Origin: Synechococcus sp. Nb3U1 | GTDB taxonomy: Bacteria; Cyanobacteriota; Cyanobacteriia; Thermostichales; Thermostichaceae | Direction of reading: 5' to 3' | Assembly: GCF_021533835.1 (NCBI RefSeq) | Contig: NZ_JAKFYQ010000001.1 | Span: 840,079-904,078 of the forward strand | Length of the DNA stretch: 64,000 nucleotides | Shown here: positions 26,615-36,639 of the stretch, piece by piece | How positions within the stretch are numbered: position 1 is the first letter of the stretch | Layout of the letters: every line of letters begins with the position of its first letter | Notes under the pieces: model-generated | The model's database searches: none | What the model was told of the DNA's origin: nothing | Seen by the model: the letters and a program-made list of their open reading frames with translations, nothing else | Translations under genes and position numbers: made by a program

Positions 26615-29298
26615 AGCAAATCGGGGAAGAGCGGCATGGAGGTGTTCGCACTAGCGGCAAGTTGTGGCAAGGACAGTTGATCGCCGCTGGGGATCCCATC
26701 CTGAGCTGGCTTTTTTGTTTTGGGGGGATGATCTCGCCCTTGGTTTCTCAGGCCCAGGCCGATGCGACTGTGCTTTTCTACTAACTCCAAGACTTGCTTG
26801 GCCCGTTCAATCACCGGCTTGGGCAGACCCGCCATGCGCCCCACCTCGATGCCATAGGAGCGATCTGCCCCCCCTGGCTGCACCTGGTGCAAAAAGATGA
26901 TGTGATCTCCCAACTCTTTCACCACCACCTGAAAGTTGGCTACATTGGGCAGCAGCGTTTCCAGTTGGTTCATCTCGTGGTAATGGGTGGCAAAGAGGGT
27001 ACGGGCCCGCACTTGGGTGGCCAAGTATTCCGCCACTGCCCAGGCAATGGAAAGACCATCGAAAGTCGCTGTACCGCGCCCGATCTCGTCTAGCAAGACC
27101 AAAGAACGCTCGCTGGCATGGTTGAGGATGTTGGCGGTCTCGTTCATTTCCACCATAAACGTGGATTGTCCGGTGGCCAGATCGTCCACCGCCCCCACCC
27201 GCGTAAACACCCGATCACAAAGGCCCAACTCTGCTCGTTCTGCCGGGATAAAGCTGCCCATCTGGGCCAGGATTTGGATGAGCCCAATTTGCCGCAGGTA
27301 GGTAGATTTGCCGGACATATTCGGCCCCGTCAGCACCATCAAATCGGTGCCCTCAGGGGATCCCAAATCAACAGAGTTGGCCACGAATAACCCACTCGGC
27401 AGCGATTTTTCCACCACGGGGTGGCGGCCCCCCTCAATGTACAGGCGGCGATCCTGGGTGATGTGGGGACGGCTATACCCCTGTTGCACCGCCACTTCCG
27501 CCAGACCCAGCAGGGCATCTACAGCGGCGATGGTTTGGGCGATTTGGCGAATGGATTCGGCCTCGGATCCCGCCTGGAGGCGCAGCTGCAAAAACAGTTC
27601 GTATTCCCGTTGGTTGATGTCGGTCTGGGCGGTGAGGATGCGGGCTTCTTTTTCCTTCAGGTCGGGGGTGATGAAGCGCTCCTCGTTGGTCAGGGTTTGT
27701 TTGCGGATGTAGCTCTCTGGCACTTGGTTGGCCTTGGCGCGGCTGATGCTTAGGTAATAGCCGAAGGCTTTGTTAAAGCCCACTTTCAAGGTTGGGATCC
27801 CGGTGCGATCGCGCTCAATTTTCTCCAAATTGGCAATCCACTGTCGGTCTTGCTCCACCTGTTGCCGCAGCTGATCCAACGCCGGATCCACCCCCGGTTG
27901 AATCAATCCCCCTTCCGTTAGGATGGGCGGTGGCGAGGGGAGCAGGGTGCGCCCAATCAGCCGACCCAAATCCGACAGGGCGGGATCCACCTGTTGTAAG
28001 CTTTGCAGGAGAGGGGTTTGGGCTTCCGCCACCAAGTCTGCCAGATCCGGCAGTTGGCTCAAAGAGGATCCCAAAGCCACCAGTTCCCGTGGGTTGGCCG
28101 TGCCGGAGCTGACGCGGCTGGCCAAGCGCTCCAGATCGTAGAGGGAGTCCAGCAGGGAGCCGAGGCGGGTGCGCAGGGAGGGATTATCCAGCAATTCTTG
28201 GATCGTGTCCTGACGGGTTTGGATCTGATCTGGATCCAACAAAGGCTGCAACAGCCAACGTCGCAGCGCTCGTCCCCCCATGGCGGTGCGACTGTGATCT
28301 AGCACCCAGAGCAGGGATCCGGCAAACGCACCTTCCCGGATCGTCTGGGTTAGCTCCAGGTTGCGCCGGGTTTGCGGATCCAACATGAGGTAATCCGTCA
28401 GTTGGTAGGTGCGGGGGGGCTGAAGCAGGGGATGGATCCCCTCTGGGGAGGGTTGCACCAGGTTCTTCTGGGTTTCTTCTAGGTACTGCAGCAGTCCGCC
28501 TGCCGCCCGAACCGCCAGGGGCAGCCCCGCACAACCCAACCCCTCCAAAGATCGCAGGCGGTAGGTTTGCAGCAGATGATCCCGAGCCACTGTCAACTCA
28601 AACGGTTCTGGGGGGCGCAGGGTATAGCTATACTGGCTGGGTAGATCGAGGAGGGCTTGGGGATCCCCGGGGCGAATCAAAGTCAAGCCCAGGCCATCCT
28701 CCGCTGGGATCAAGATCTCCGCTGGTTGGAGCCGCGCTAGTTCTTGCTCAAGTCTCTCCAGCCCCGTACTCTGGCAAACCCAAAACTCTCCTGTAGAAAT
28801 ATCGGCATAGGCCAAGCCCCAGGGGGGATCCGGCTGTTTCAGGTTTTTGAGGCGGACGATGGCTGCCAGATAGTTGTTTTGCCGGGCTTTTAGCAGTTCT
28901 TCTTCCAAAAGAGTACCCGGAGTGATTACCCGCGTCACTTCCCGCCGCACCAAGCCCTTGGCCTGATCTGCTGGCTCCATCTGTTCACAGACGGCGATGG
29001 CATAGCCCTTGCCTACCAACTGGGCTGCGTAGCGCTCGAAGGCATGATGAGGCACGCCACACATCGGGATCCGCCCCAGCGCTCCCCCCTCTCGCCCAGT
29101 GAGCACCAGCTCCAGCTCCCGCGAGACGATGTAAGCATCCTGAAAAAACATCTCGTAGAAATCCCCCAGCCGGTAGAGCAGGAGGGCATGGGGATATTGC
29201 CGCTTCAGCTCTACGTAGTGCTGCATCATCGGAGTGAGCAGGGTGGGATCCACAGTCAGGGCATCCCAGGTTGGGGCAGGAGAAGAGGATGAAGACAT
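26611..29298 (-). CDS. mutS: DNA mismatch repair protein MutS
   Basis: Recognises mismatches and recruits MutL; 895 residues, normal MutS1 size. The mismatch-binding domain has the Phe-x-Glu motif in [11 protein letters not shown]. The ATPase domain has Walker [15 protein letters not shown], Walker [17 protein letters not shown] and the signature [15 protein letters not shown] short Ser-rich N-terminus precedes '[13 protein letters not shown]', which is typical. The C-terminal tail after '[15 protein letters not shown]' is variable and family-like. Confidence 0.97.
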   Translation of the reverse strand: MSSSSSPAPTWDALTVDPTLLTPMMQHYVELKRQYPHALLLYRLGDFYEMFFQDAYIVSRELELVLTGREGGALGRIPMCGVPHHAFERYAAQLVGKGYAIAVCEQMEPADQAKGLVRREVTRVITPGTLLEEELLKARQNNYLAAIVRLKNLKQPDPPWGLAYADISTGEFWVCQSTGLERLEQELARLQPAEILIPAEDGLGLTLIRPGDPQALLDLPSQYSYTLRPPEPFELTVARDHLLQTYRLRSLEGLGCAGLPLAVRAAGGLLQYLEETQKNLVQPSPEGIHPLLQPPRTYQLTDYLMLDPQTRRNLELTQTIREGAFAGSLLWVLDHSRTAMGGRALRRWLLQPLLDPDQIQTRQDTIQELLDNPSLRTRLGSLLDSLYDLERLASRVSSGTANPRELVALGSSLSQLPDLADLVAEAQTPLLQSLQQVDPALSDLGRLIGRTLLPSPPPILTEGGLIQPGVDPALDQLRQQVEQDRQWIANLEKIERDRTGIPTLKVGFNKAFGYYLSISRAKANQVPESYIRKQTLTNEERFITPDLKEKEARILTAQTDINQREYELFLQLRLQAGSEAESIRQIAQTIAAVDALLGLAEVAVQQGYSRPHITQDRRLYIEGGRHPVVEKSLPSGLFVANSVDLGSPEGTDLMVLTGPNMSGKSTYLRQIGLIQILAQMGSFIPAERAELGLCDRVFTRVGAVDDLATGQSTFMVEMNETANILNHASERSLVLLDEIGRGTATFDGLSIAWAVAEYLATQVRARTLFATHYHEMNQLETLLPNVANFQVVVKELGDHIIFLHQVQPGGADRSYGIEVGRMAGLPKPVIERAKQVLELVEKHSRIGLGLRNQGRDHPPKTKKPAQDGIPSGDQLSLPQLAASANTSMPLFPDLL

Positions 29299-29686
29299 AG
29301 CGGCACACTCAACAATCTCAAAAATAAGGATCTAAGGTAAGGATCCTGTCCGACAATCCGGCGAAAACGACGGCCAGCTCTAAGCCGGTAGGCATCAGGC
29401 TGACCCTCAGGATCATTGTGTTAGCACGCAATGGCTTAGGCTGTTGCGGAAACCGATGCGGGCAAAGGCTGATAGCTCAGCCGGATTAGACCCATTCCCT
29501 GCAACTCTTCTCCAGACTTACTGGTACTGACTTGCAATATCTAAAAAGCACTGATATCCTGACAACTACACAACTATTGAGGTTAACTCTCAATAAAAGG
29601 CTTGTCTTTTTCCGTGCTCTAGGCAGTTTTTGCGCCTTAAAGGAGCTTGATTTTTCTAATCATCCCAGACTTTAGAGGTTCTTGAG
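29299..29686. other. Intergenic region upstream of the iron-uptake cluster
   Basis: 388 bases between divergent mutS and the FecCD permease gene. The mutS side shows no clear element. The right half carries the promoter and Fur-box-like dyad listed separately. A stretch at 29470-29510 (GATAGCTCAGCCGGATTAGA) looks like a tRNA D-arm but lacks the rest of a tRNA. Confidence 0.5.
29532..29595 (+). promoter_or_regulatory. Promoter with Fur-box-like operator for the iron-uptake operon
   Basis: TTGCAA (29532-29537), 17 bases, then TATCCT (29555-29560) make a plausible sigma-70 promoter. Just downstream lies a dyad with perfect 7-bp arms, TATTGAG (29575-29581) and CTCAATA (29589-29595). Read as a 7-1-7 Fur box from 29578, it is TGAGGTT-A-ACTCTCA, matching TGAGAAT-N-ATTCTCA at 11 of 14 positions. 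The place near +10 to +25 suits repression by Fur when iron is plentiful. Confidence 0.55.
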
Positions 29687-30724
29687 GTGCTGGTTGGCAA
29701 TGAGCGTTCGCTGTCCACTACTGATAGCAACTGTAGTCAGAAATTATGGCGATCTCGTCCTGTTGGTCTAGCTTGTCTGCTACTCAGTGGCGTCAGTGTG
29801 CTGCTGTTGTTTTCTTTGTCTTTTGGTTCTGTGCCCATGAGTGGGGGGGAGGTTTGGCAAGCTTTGTGGCGACAGGGGGATCCCACCCGGCAGACGATTC
29901 TTTGGCAGTTGCGGATGCCACGGGCTTTGTTGGCGCAGCTGGTGGGGGCAGCTCTGGGCATGGCTGGGGCTTTGTTGCAGGGAATGCTGGGCAATGGCTT
30001 GGCGGATCCCTATTTGTTGGGGATTTCAGCAGGGGCAGGTCTGGCGGCGGTGGGGTTGCTGACACTGGGGGAATGGAGCCGTTGGGTGCCCTTGGCAGCT
30101 TGGGCGGGGGGCTTGCTCACCACCCTGTTGGTGTACCGATTGGCACGCACCAGGGTAGGGGTGTCGGTGGAGCGGCTGATCTTGGCGGGGGTGGCGGTGA
30201 GTGCCTTATTTGGAGCCATCAGTTCTACTTTGCTGCTGATGGCAGATGAGCGGGTGCAGGTGGCCCTAACCTGGCTGATCGGCAGCCTGAGCGGGCGGGG
30301 CTGGCCGGAGGTGCAGGTGGCCGGGGTTTACATCCTCTTGGGATTGGGGCTGGGTTGGGGGCAGGCGCGAGCTTTGAACCTACTGGGGTTGGGAGAGGAG
30401 ATGGCCGTCAGCCTAGGGATCCCTATAGCGCGGACGCGGGTCGTGATCGGCTTGGTAGCGGCGTTGTTGGCGGCGGCGGCGGTGAGTGTCGGGGGGCTGA
30501 TCGGCTTTGTCGGGTTGGTGGTGCCCCACATGGTGCGGCAGACGGTGGGATCCGATCACCGTTGGCTATTGCCCCTCTCGGCCCTGGCAGGGGCGGGGTT
30601 GCTGGGAGGGGCGGATATCTTGGCCCGTTTGGGATCCGTAGAGCTGCCAGTGGGGATCGTGACTGCCCTGATGGGAGCCCCCTTTTTTGGCTGGCTGCTG
30701 CAGCGGCGAGGGATGGGTCTATGA
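29687..30724 (+). CDS. FecCD-family ABC permease for iron chelate or haem
   Basis: 345 residues, about ten helices, of the BtuC/FecCD/HmuU family that moves iron-siderophores, haem or cobalamin across the plasma membrane. Hallmarks are LRMPRALLAQLVGAALGMAGALLQG, NGLADPYLLGISAGAGL, ISTLLLMAD-type helix, the coupling-helix GFVGLVVPHMVRQ and a C-terminal ELPVGIVTALMGAPFF. The start is a GTG at 29687. Its TGA overlaps the ATG of the ATPase gene (ATGA), which shows coupling. The haem-type receptor downstream makes haem a likely substrate. Confidence 0.93.
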   Translation: MLVGNERSLSTTDSNCSQKLWRSRPVGLACLLLSGVSVLLLFSLSFGSVPMSGGEVWQALWRQGDPTRQTILWQLRMPRALLAQLVGAALGMAGALLQGMLGNGLADPYLLGISAGAGLAAVGLLTLGEWSRWVPLAAWAGGLLTTLLVYRLARTRVGVSVERLILAGVAVSALFGAISSTLLLMADERVQVALTWLIGSLSGRGWPEVQVAGVYILLGLGLGWGQARALNLLGLGEEMAVSLGIPIARTRVVIGLVAALLAAAAVSVGGLIGFVGLVVPHMVRQTVGSDHRWLLPLSALAGAGLLGGADILARLGSVELPVGIVTALMGAPFFGWLLQRRGMGL

Positions 30725-31551
30725 AGGAAGGGGTGACACTTCTGCGGGCGGAGCACTTGACGGGGGGCTATGGATCCCAACCGGTGGTGCGGGATCTAAG
30801 CCTGGAGGTGGAACGAGGGGAATGGCTGAGCATTGTCGGCCCCAATGGATCCGGCAAATCTACACTGTTGCGGCTGCTGAGCCGGGTGTTACCGCCCTTA
30901 TCCGGACGGGTGGAACTGAACGGCAGGGATATCCATCATCGGCAACTCACCCCACAACAGGTGGCCCAGCAGCTTGCCCTTTTACCCCAACAGCAGCGGA
31001 TCCCCCAGGGGCTGACGGTGCGGCAGTTGGTGAGTTTGGGGCGTTCCCCCCATCAGCGGTGGTGGCAATGGCAGTTGCAGCGAGCAGATTGGCAGCGAGT
31101 GAATCAGGCCTTAACCCAGACCGGACTGGGATCCCTGGCGGAGCGACGACTGGAAACCCTATCGGGTGGAGAACGGCAGCGGGCTTTCTTGGCTCTGGCT
31201 CTGGTGCAGGAGCCGCAGGTGTTGCTGTTGGATGAGCCCACCACTTTTTTGGATCTGCGCTACCAGCTGGAGTTGCTGGAGCTGTTGCAACAACTCAATC
31301 AGGAGCGGGGGTTAACGGTGATCACGGTGTTGCACGACCTGAACCTGGCAACCCGCTACAGCCAACGCATTGCTCTGCTGGGATCCGGCCAGTTACAGGC
31401 GATGGGATCCCCACGGGAAGTCTTGACCCCCAGTCGGGTGGCCCAGGTGTTTGGCCTGGAAGTGGAGTGGATCCTTACCCCGGTGGGTTGGCAGCTTTGT
31501 CCCTTAGCCACTGTGGGAGCCAGTGGAGAGTCCGTGCCTCTGTCAGTGTGA
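30721..31551 (+). CDS. ABC transporter ATPase for iron chelate or haem (FecE/HmuV type)
   Basis: 276 residues. Walker A GPNGSGKST, Q-loop in LLPQQQRIPQ, signature LSGGERQRAFLALAL, Walker B VLLLDEPTTFLD and switch His in VLHDLNLA. The FecE-type 'LTVRQLVSLGRSPHQ' is present. The start ATG at 30721 overlaps the permease stop; an upstream open frame is only the shadow of the permease. The C-terminal tail is long for the family but ordinary. Confidence 0.93.
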   Translation: MKEGVTLLRAEHLTGGYGSQPVVRDLSLEVERGEWLSIVGPNGSGKSTLLRLLSRVLPPLSGRVELNGRDIHHRQLTPQQVAQQLALLPQQQRIPQGLTVRQLVSLGRSPHQRWWQWQLQRADWQRVNQALTQTGLGSLAERRLETLSGGERQRAFLALALVQEPQVLLLDEPTTFLDLRYQLELLELLQQLNQERGLTVITVLHDLNLATRYSQRIALLGSGQLQAMGSPREVLTPSRVAQVFGLEVEWILTPVGWQLCPLATVGASGESVPLSV

Positions 31552-31636
31552 GGGATGACACGGGTGATGGGTTGGTTTTGAATTTTTTTCTGAACTTTTG
31601 AACTTTTTTCTGTGAGTTTTCTGTGAGTGAGGCGAT

Positions 31637-34084
31637 ATGAGCGTTATCGGTCGTTTGTCCAGAGTCGTGAGTTTGGGGTTGAGTGTTGGTTTAGGCTGGG
31701 GATCCCTGGCTTGGGGCCAAGCCCAACAGGTGACGGAGTCCCTGTCAGACCCGGCGGTGCTGGCTCAAGCGACCCCAGCTCCTGTGCAAGGGGCAACCCC
31801 CTTGCAAGAACAGATCCGGGAGCTAGAAGCGCAGATAGAAGCGGCCCGCCAACGGGGGGATCAGGCGGAAGTAGAGCGGCTGCAGGCGGATCTGCGGGTG
31901 CTGCAGCAGGAGGGTACACCGGTTTTTAACCTGCAACAGGTTACCGTCACCGGCACCCGCACCGAGCGCTCCTTAGTAGATTCCCCCGCCAGCATTACAG
32001 TGATCGACCGGGAACGCCTGCGGCAGGAGCTAATCCAAAATATTCAGGACTTGGTGCGCTACGAGCCGGGGGTGAGTGTACGACGGGATCCCCGCTATGG
32101 GTTTCAGGATTTCAATATTCGTGGCCTAGATGCCAACCGGGTGCTGATTCAGGTGGATGGGATCCGGCAGCCGGAACGCTTTACCTTTGGCCCTTTCAAC
32201 ATTGGACGAGACAGCTTCGAGCTAGAAACCCTAAAAACCGTAGAAATTATCCGTGGCCCCGCCTCTACCCTCTACGGCAGCGATGCTCTTGGGGGAGTTG
32301 TTACCTATACAACTTTAGATCCGGGGGATCTACTAGGGGAGCGGGATAGCCACGTGGGCTTATCCAGTCAGTACGACAGCAGCAACCAAGGATTTGTCAA
32401 TACCGTGAGCTTGGCGGGACGGCAGGACAACTTGGAGGCTCTACTCATCTATACCCGCCGGGATGGCCGGGAAACCGATATTAAAGCCGATTCCAACCTT
32501 GTTAACCCCCAGAGGGAAGCGGGAGACAACGTCTTGGCCAAGCTGGTCTATCGCTTTGACGAGTACAACAGTCTCAACTTGACCGGAGAGTATTTCAACC
32601 GTCGCACCACGACCACCACCACTCCCCGCAACTTGGCAACGGGCATCAGCTTCTTTGAAGAAACTATTGACACGGAGCGGACTCGATTCAGCCTGGAATA
32701 CCGCTATGCCAACCCCGATACCCCAGCCTTTGAGTTGGCCACTGCGCAGATTTACTACCAGCCGGCTCGCACCCAAGAACCCAGTGTGGAAAATCGCACC
32801 ATCACCGTGCAGGGGCAGCCGGTGCCTGTCCGAAGGGATACGTTTAACGAGCTAATCAGCAACATTTTAGGGGCGAATTTGCAGGCTCAAAGCCGTTTTC
32901 AAACCGGGGATATTGCCCACCGCTTGGTGTATGGAATGGATCTTTCCACCACTCGCAACGAGCGGCCCCGCAACCGCTTCCAAACCAATCTACAAACAGG
33001 GGCAGTCACCCAAAACATTCCCCCCGATACATTCCCCACCAAAGATTTTCCCGACTCCGATACAGTGCGTTTCGGCCTTTATCTCCAGGATGAAATTGAC
33101 TTTAATGGCGGCAACCTCACCCTCATCCCCGGGATCCGCTACGACACCTACAACCTCACCCCCAGCCCGGATGAAGACTTTTTGCGCAGCGGAGCAGAGG
33201 CTGTCAGCCTGTTTGCTGATGCCATCTCCCCCAAGCTGGGCCTTGTGTGGAGCCTCAACCCCAACCTCACCTTCACAGCCCAGTATGCGGCGGGCTTTCG
33301 TGCCCCCCAGTACAACGAGATCAACAGCGGTTTCACCAACCTCACTAGTCCCTTTTTTCGCTACCGCACCCTCTCCAACCCCAATCTACGCCCAGAAACC
33401 AGCCAGGGCTTTGAGGTGGGCTTGCGGGGGATCTACCCTCAGGCCAGTTTTAGCTTGGCTGCCTACTACAACACCTACAACGACTTTATCGAAGCCTTCC
33501 GAGAAGTGGGATCCGAACCTTCTCCCCCCGGATCCGGCCCGCCTGGTGGCCCGCCACCGCCGCCGGTGATTCTTTTCCAGAGCCAAAATGTCAGCCGTGC
33601 CCGCATCTATGGGGTAGAGGCCACAGGCCAGTATTTCTTCAGCCCAGATTTGACAGGTTGGAGCCTGAATGGCAGCTTTGCCTGGGCGGTGGGGGATAAT
33701 CTCACCGACAATGAACCCCTGCTTTCCATCGAGCCGCTAACGGCGGTGCTGGGGTTGCACTACGACGATCCCAGCCAGATTTGGGGAGCCAGATTGATTG
33801 CCACTTTGGTAGCGGATCCCCGCGATCCGCAGCGGGAGCCTGTGCAAACCAACCCCAATGCTCCCCCCCAAATTCCCTTTGTAGCCAGTGGCTACAGCGT
33901 CGTGGATCTGTTGGCCTACTACAACCTGGATAACAATTGGCAGTTGAACTTTGGGGTGTTCAACCTCTTCGATGAGAAGTATTTCCTCTACTCCGAAACT
34001 CGCAGCCTGTTTGTGGGCCCGGAAGTGGAGCGGCGTGCCCAGCCCGGCAGGAATGTGGCTTTGAATTTTTCTGCTCGTTTTTAG
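31637..34084 (+). CDS. TonB-dependent outer-membrane receptor, haem type
   Basis: 815 residues. Signal peptide (about 1-29, ends SLAWGQAQ), then a cyanobacterial-type linker with a short coiled coil (LQEQIRELEAQIEAARQRGD), a TonB box-like VTVTGTR, the plug (ASITVIDRERLRQE ... RGPASTLYGSDALGGVV) and a 22-strand barrel ending NVALNFSARF. FRAP and NPNL motifs, known from haem/haemoglobin receptors of the HmuR group, are both present, but no His lies between them. A Pro-rich insert near residue 635 may form an external loop. TTTTCTGTGAG repeats precede the start in a short leader. Substrate inferred as haem or another iron complex. Confidence 0.88.
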   Translation: MSVIGRLSRVVSLGLSVGLGWGSLAWGQAQQVTESLSDPAVLAQATPAPVQGATPLQEQIRELEAQIEAARQRGDQAEVERLQADLRVLQQEGTPVFNLQQVTVTGTRTERSLVDSPASITVIDRERLRQELIQNIQDLVRYEPGVSVRRDPRYGFQDFNIRGLDANRVLIQVDGIRQPERFTFGPFNIGRDSFELETLKTVEIIRGPASTLYGSDALGGVVTYTTLDPGDLLGERDSHVGLSSQYDSSNQGFVNTVSLAGRQDNLEALLIYTRRDGRETDIKADSNLVNPQREAGDNVLAKLVYRFDEYNSLNLTGEYFNRRTTTTTTPRNLATGISFFEETIDTERTRFSLEYRYANPDTPAFELATAQIYYQPARTQEPSVENRTITVQGQPVPVRRDTFNELISNILGANLQAQSRFQTGDIAHRLVYGMDLSTTRNERPRNRFQTNLQTGAVTQNIPPDTFPTKDFPDSDTVRFGLYLQDEIDFNGGNLTLIPGIRYDTYNLTPSPDEDFLRSGAEAVSLFADAISPKLGLVWSLNPNLTFTAQYAAGFRAPQYNEINSGFTNLTSPFFRYRTLSNPNLRPETSQGFEVGLRGIYPQASFSLAAYYNTYNDFIEAFREVGSEPSPPGSGPPGGPPPPPVILFQSQNVSRARIYGVEATGQYFFSPDLTGWSLNGSFAWAVGDNLTDNEPLLSIEPLTAVLGLHYDDPSQIWGARLIATLVADPRDPQREPVQTNPNAPPQIPFVASGYSVVDLLAYYNLDNNWQLNFGVFNLFDEKYFLYSETRSLFVGPEVERRAQPGRNVALNFSARF

Positions 34085-34151
34085 GGATCTTCCCGGTGGG
34101 AAAGTCCTGAATCTAGTACCCCTGAATCTAGTTCTGGTGATGCCTTGACCC

Positions 34152-35636
34152 ATGCTTGCTGAGCGATCCACCCTCCCCTCTAAGGGATCCCACTCTCCTC
34201 GGAAGGGATCCCAGGGTTCACTTTTGCTGCACTTGCAAGGGTGGTATTGGCAGCAGGAAGGTATTGCCTACGGGGTTGGACTAGTTTGGTTGGAATTGGG
34301 CCTGTGGGCGCAGGAGCGAGGCCAAGGATCTAGCCGAGGCTCGAACGGGATCTTGGGGATCCGATGGATCCAGTACAGCGAAGGGATTCTCAGCTATGCC
34401 CTGCGGGCTAGCTGTTGCTGTACAGCCCTGTGTGTGGCCCGTATCTATTTAGAAGAGGATTTAGCAGATCCTCCGGCTCCACGGGTGCAGACAAGGGATC
34501 CCCAGCCGCTGCGCTGGGAGAGCTGGGTTTCCCTACTTTTGCATGTGCTGGTGCTACTGGGGGTGGCCTGGTGGGGATCCCGGCCTTTGCCAGAACGGGA
34601 AACTCCAATCCCGATTACCCTTTTGCTGGAGGAACCGGCAGAAGAGCCAGCATTATCCGAGGCGGATTTGGAAGCAGCTTCAGAAGCACCTTCACCAGAG
34701 CAGATCCCCAAGGCATCTGTCCCGCTGACGCCAACAGAACCTCTTCCAGAAGATCTGCCGGCCCCGCCCCCCGAACCCGACCTACCCCCATCGGAGCCAA
34801 TCCCACCACCAGATCCACCGGATCCGGTTTTGACAGAGCCCATACCTCAAGAGCAGGAGATCTCCCCCATTCCGGAGACCGAATCTTTGCTGTCCCTACA
34901 AACTCCTACACCCACCCCCGAACCCATCCCTACCCCCCCACCGCCCCCAACTCCTACCCCCCAACCACCTACTCCGTTGATTACCCCCACGCCTGCCCCT
35001 ACAGCACCGCCACCCCCTCCCCCGCCAATTGAGACTCCCTCACCCACCTCTACCCCCATTCCCGCAGCAACCCCAGAGCCGATACCCGCACCAGTGGTTA
35101 CCCCAACCCCCGCCCCGATTGCCCAGGAGCCCCCCCTGGATCCCGCTGCTGCCGCGAACCCCGTCCCTCCAGCACCCCGCTTTACCCCCCTGTTACAAGG
35201 GATTCAAGCCGCTGCTCCTGCCTCAACACCCCGTGGCAGCGAATCCGGCTCGCCGGAACCCTCTGGTGAGCCAAGCTCCAGTTCATCTGCCCTTACTGCC
35301 CCCGGAGCTGCGGCATCTCCCAACCCAGCTCCACCCGCCGTTGCCGCCAACCCACAACCGGATACCCTGGCCCAACCGATTCCGGGCCGCAATCCCCCTC
35401 CCCAATATCCCCCTCAAGCCCGTCGCCTCAACCAACAGGGACAGGTGCTGCTGCAAGCCAAGGTCAACAGCCAGGGGCAAGTGCAAAATGTGGAAATTCT
35501 CACCTCCAGTGGCTTTCCAGCCTTAGACAACGCGGCTCAACAGGCAGTGCAGGGCTGGCAATTCACCCCGGCTTTGAGAAACAACATTCCCATTGATTCT
35601 TGGGTAACTGTGCCCATCCAATTTGCCCTCAACTAA
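34152..35636 (+). CDS. tonB: TonB energy-coupling protein with unusual N-terminal extension
   Basis: 494 residues, about twice the Escherichia coli TonB. An unusual cytosolic N-terminus of about 120 residues is rich in Trp, Tyr and Gly and has a cysteine cluster (ASCCCTALCVA, about residues 86-96). Then comes one membrane helix (about 125-143, WVSLLLHVLVLLGVAWWG), a long Pro-rich periplasmic spacer with TPTP and PPPP repeats, and a normal TonB C-terminal domain (VLLQAKVNSQGQVQNVEIL ... VPIQFALN). It powers the receptor encoded upstream. An internal start just before the helix cannot be excluded. Confidence 0.9.
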   Translation: MLAERSTLPSKGSHSPRKGSQGSLLLHLQGWYWQQEGIAYGVGLVWLELGLWAQERGQGSSRGSNGILGIRWIQYSEGILSYALRASCCCTALCVARIYLEEDLADPPAPRVQTRDPQPLRWESWVSLLLHVLVLLGVAWWGSRPLPERETPIPITLLLEEPAEEPALSEADLEAASEAPSPEQIPKASVPLTPTEPLPEDLPAPPPEPDLPPSEPIPPPDPPDPVLTEPIPQEQEISPIPETESLLSLQTPTPTPEPIPTPPPPPTPTPQPPTPLITPTPAPTAPPPPPPPIETPSPTSTPIPAATPEPIPAPVVTPTPAPIAQEPPLDPAAAANPVPPAPRFTPLLQGIQAAAPASTPRGSESGSPEPSGEPSSSSSALTAPGAAASPNPAPPAVAANPQPDTLAQPIPGRNPPPQYPPQARRLNQQGQVLLQAKVNSQGQVQNVEILTSSGFPALDNAAQQAVQGWQFTPALRNNIPIDSWVTVPIQFALN

Positions 35637-35665
35637 TTGCTTTTAATTCGCTTTGGAGATTGCTC

Positions 35666-36550
35666 ATGCTGTCTCGTTTTTCCCGCCGTCAAACCTTGGC
35701 CTTCGCTCTCTCTGGCCTGGGAGCCTGGGGCTTAAGCCGTGCTGTCAGGGCACAGGGGGGGATCCCACAACCCTTGCCGGAAGTTCCTGTCGATAGAGTT
35801 GCCAGCCTTACCACCCTGACAGCGGATATTCTCTATCATCTGGCCCCGGATAAACTGGTGGGGATCCCCGCAGGACAATTGTTGGAATCCGATCCACGCT
35901 TTCAGGGCCTTGCCCGGTTGGGTCTAGGCAACCAGCCCAATCTGGAGCAAATTATTGCTCTACAACCGGATTGGGTAGTGGGAGCCAGTGGTTTTCACAA
36001 CGCCTTGGCAGAACGGTTGCAGGAACTGGGGATCCCCACCTATCTTACCCAGGTCAACAGTTGGGCTGCCCTCGAAGAGACGATCACTACCCTGGCCACT
36101 GCCCTAGGCGCAGATCCTCAACCGTTGCTTCAGGAGTATGGATCCCTCTTACCCCAGCAACAGCCCGATCCCCAACCCAAAACCCTGCTCCTGGCGGGCA
36201 CCCAACCCATTCTCTCTCCCAATCGGCAAAGCTGGGCGGGAGATCTGCTGGAACGCTTTGGTGCGGACAATCTGACGGCCACCCTGCAAAGCCAAGGGCA
36301 ATTTCGGGGCTATGTCACCCTTTCGGCGGAGCGCATCCTGGAGGCCAACCCGGAGATTCTGTTGGTGGTCAACCCGGAGGCATCGGATCCCTTAGCCTTC
36401 TTCCAGTCCCGTCCCTTCTGGAATCAACTGCAGGCGGTACAAACCAAGAGGGTGTATGGGTTTGACTATTACGGCTTGGTGAATCCCGGTAGTCTGGAAA
36501 AAATCAAGGTAGCCTGTGAGCAGTTGGCACAAGTTTTACGAGGTGGCTGA
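35666..36550 (+). CDS. Periplasmic iron-chelate/haem-binding protein (FecB/BtuF type)
   Basis: 294 residues. A twin-arginine signal (SRRQTLAFALSGLG, cleaved near VRAQG) sends it folded to the periplasm. The bilobed class III fold is clear: VDRVASLTTLTADILYHLAPD, a long central helix, and 'EILLVVNPEASDPL'. It hands substrate to the FecCD permease. The ATG at 35666 has GGAG seven bases upstream; it starts 29 bases after tonB, so it belongs to the same operon, which therefore runs permease, ATPase, receptor, TonB, binding protein. Confidence 0.9.
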   Translation: MLSRFSRRQTLAFALSGLGAWGLSRAVRAQGGIPQPLPEVPVDRVASLTTLTADILYHLAPDKLVGIPAGQLLESDPRFQGLARLGLGNQPNLEQIIALQPDWVVGASGFHNALAERLQELGIPTYLTQVNSWAALEETITTLATALGADPQPLLQEYGSLLPQQQPDPQPKTLLLAGTQPILSPNRQSWAGDLLERFGADNLTATLQSQGQFRGYVTLSAERILEANPEILLVVNPEASDPLAFFQSRPFWNQLQAVQTKRVYGFDYYGLVNPGSLEKIKVACEQLAQVLRGG

Positions 36551-36639
36551 TGATATTGATATCCTCTGCTTTTCCTTAATTTCTATGTATAGCTTTTTCT
36601 AGCGGGACACAGTCCTTAATGTGCCGAACCTCGGATACT

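Noticed and set aside
29470-29520. tRNA-like D-arm sequence (GATAGCTCAGCCGGATTAGA)
   Set aside because: The D-stem does not close, there is no anticodon stem, and no TTCRA T-arm is found within 60 bases.
34847-35060. Gly/Val-rich minus-strand frame opposite tonB
   Set aside because: It is the reverse complement of the Pro/Thr-rich TonB linker and has no independent support.
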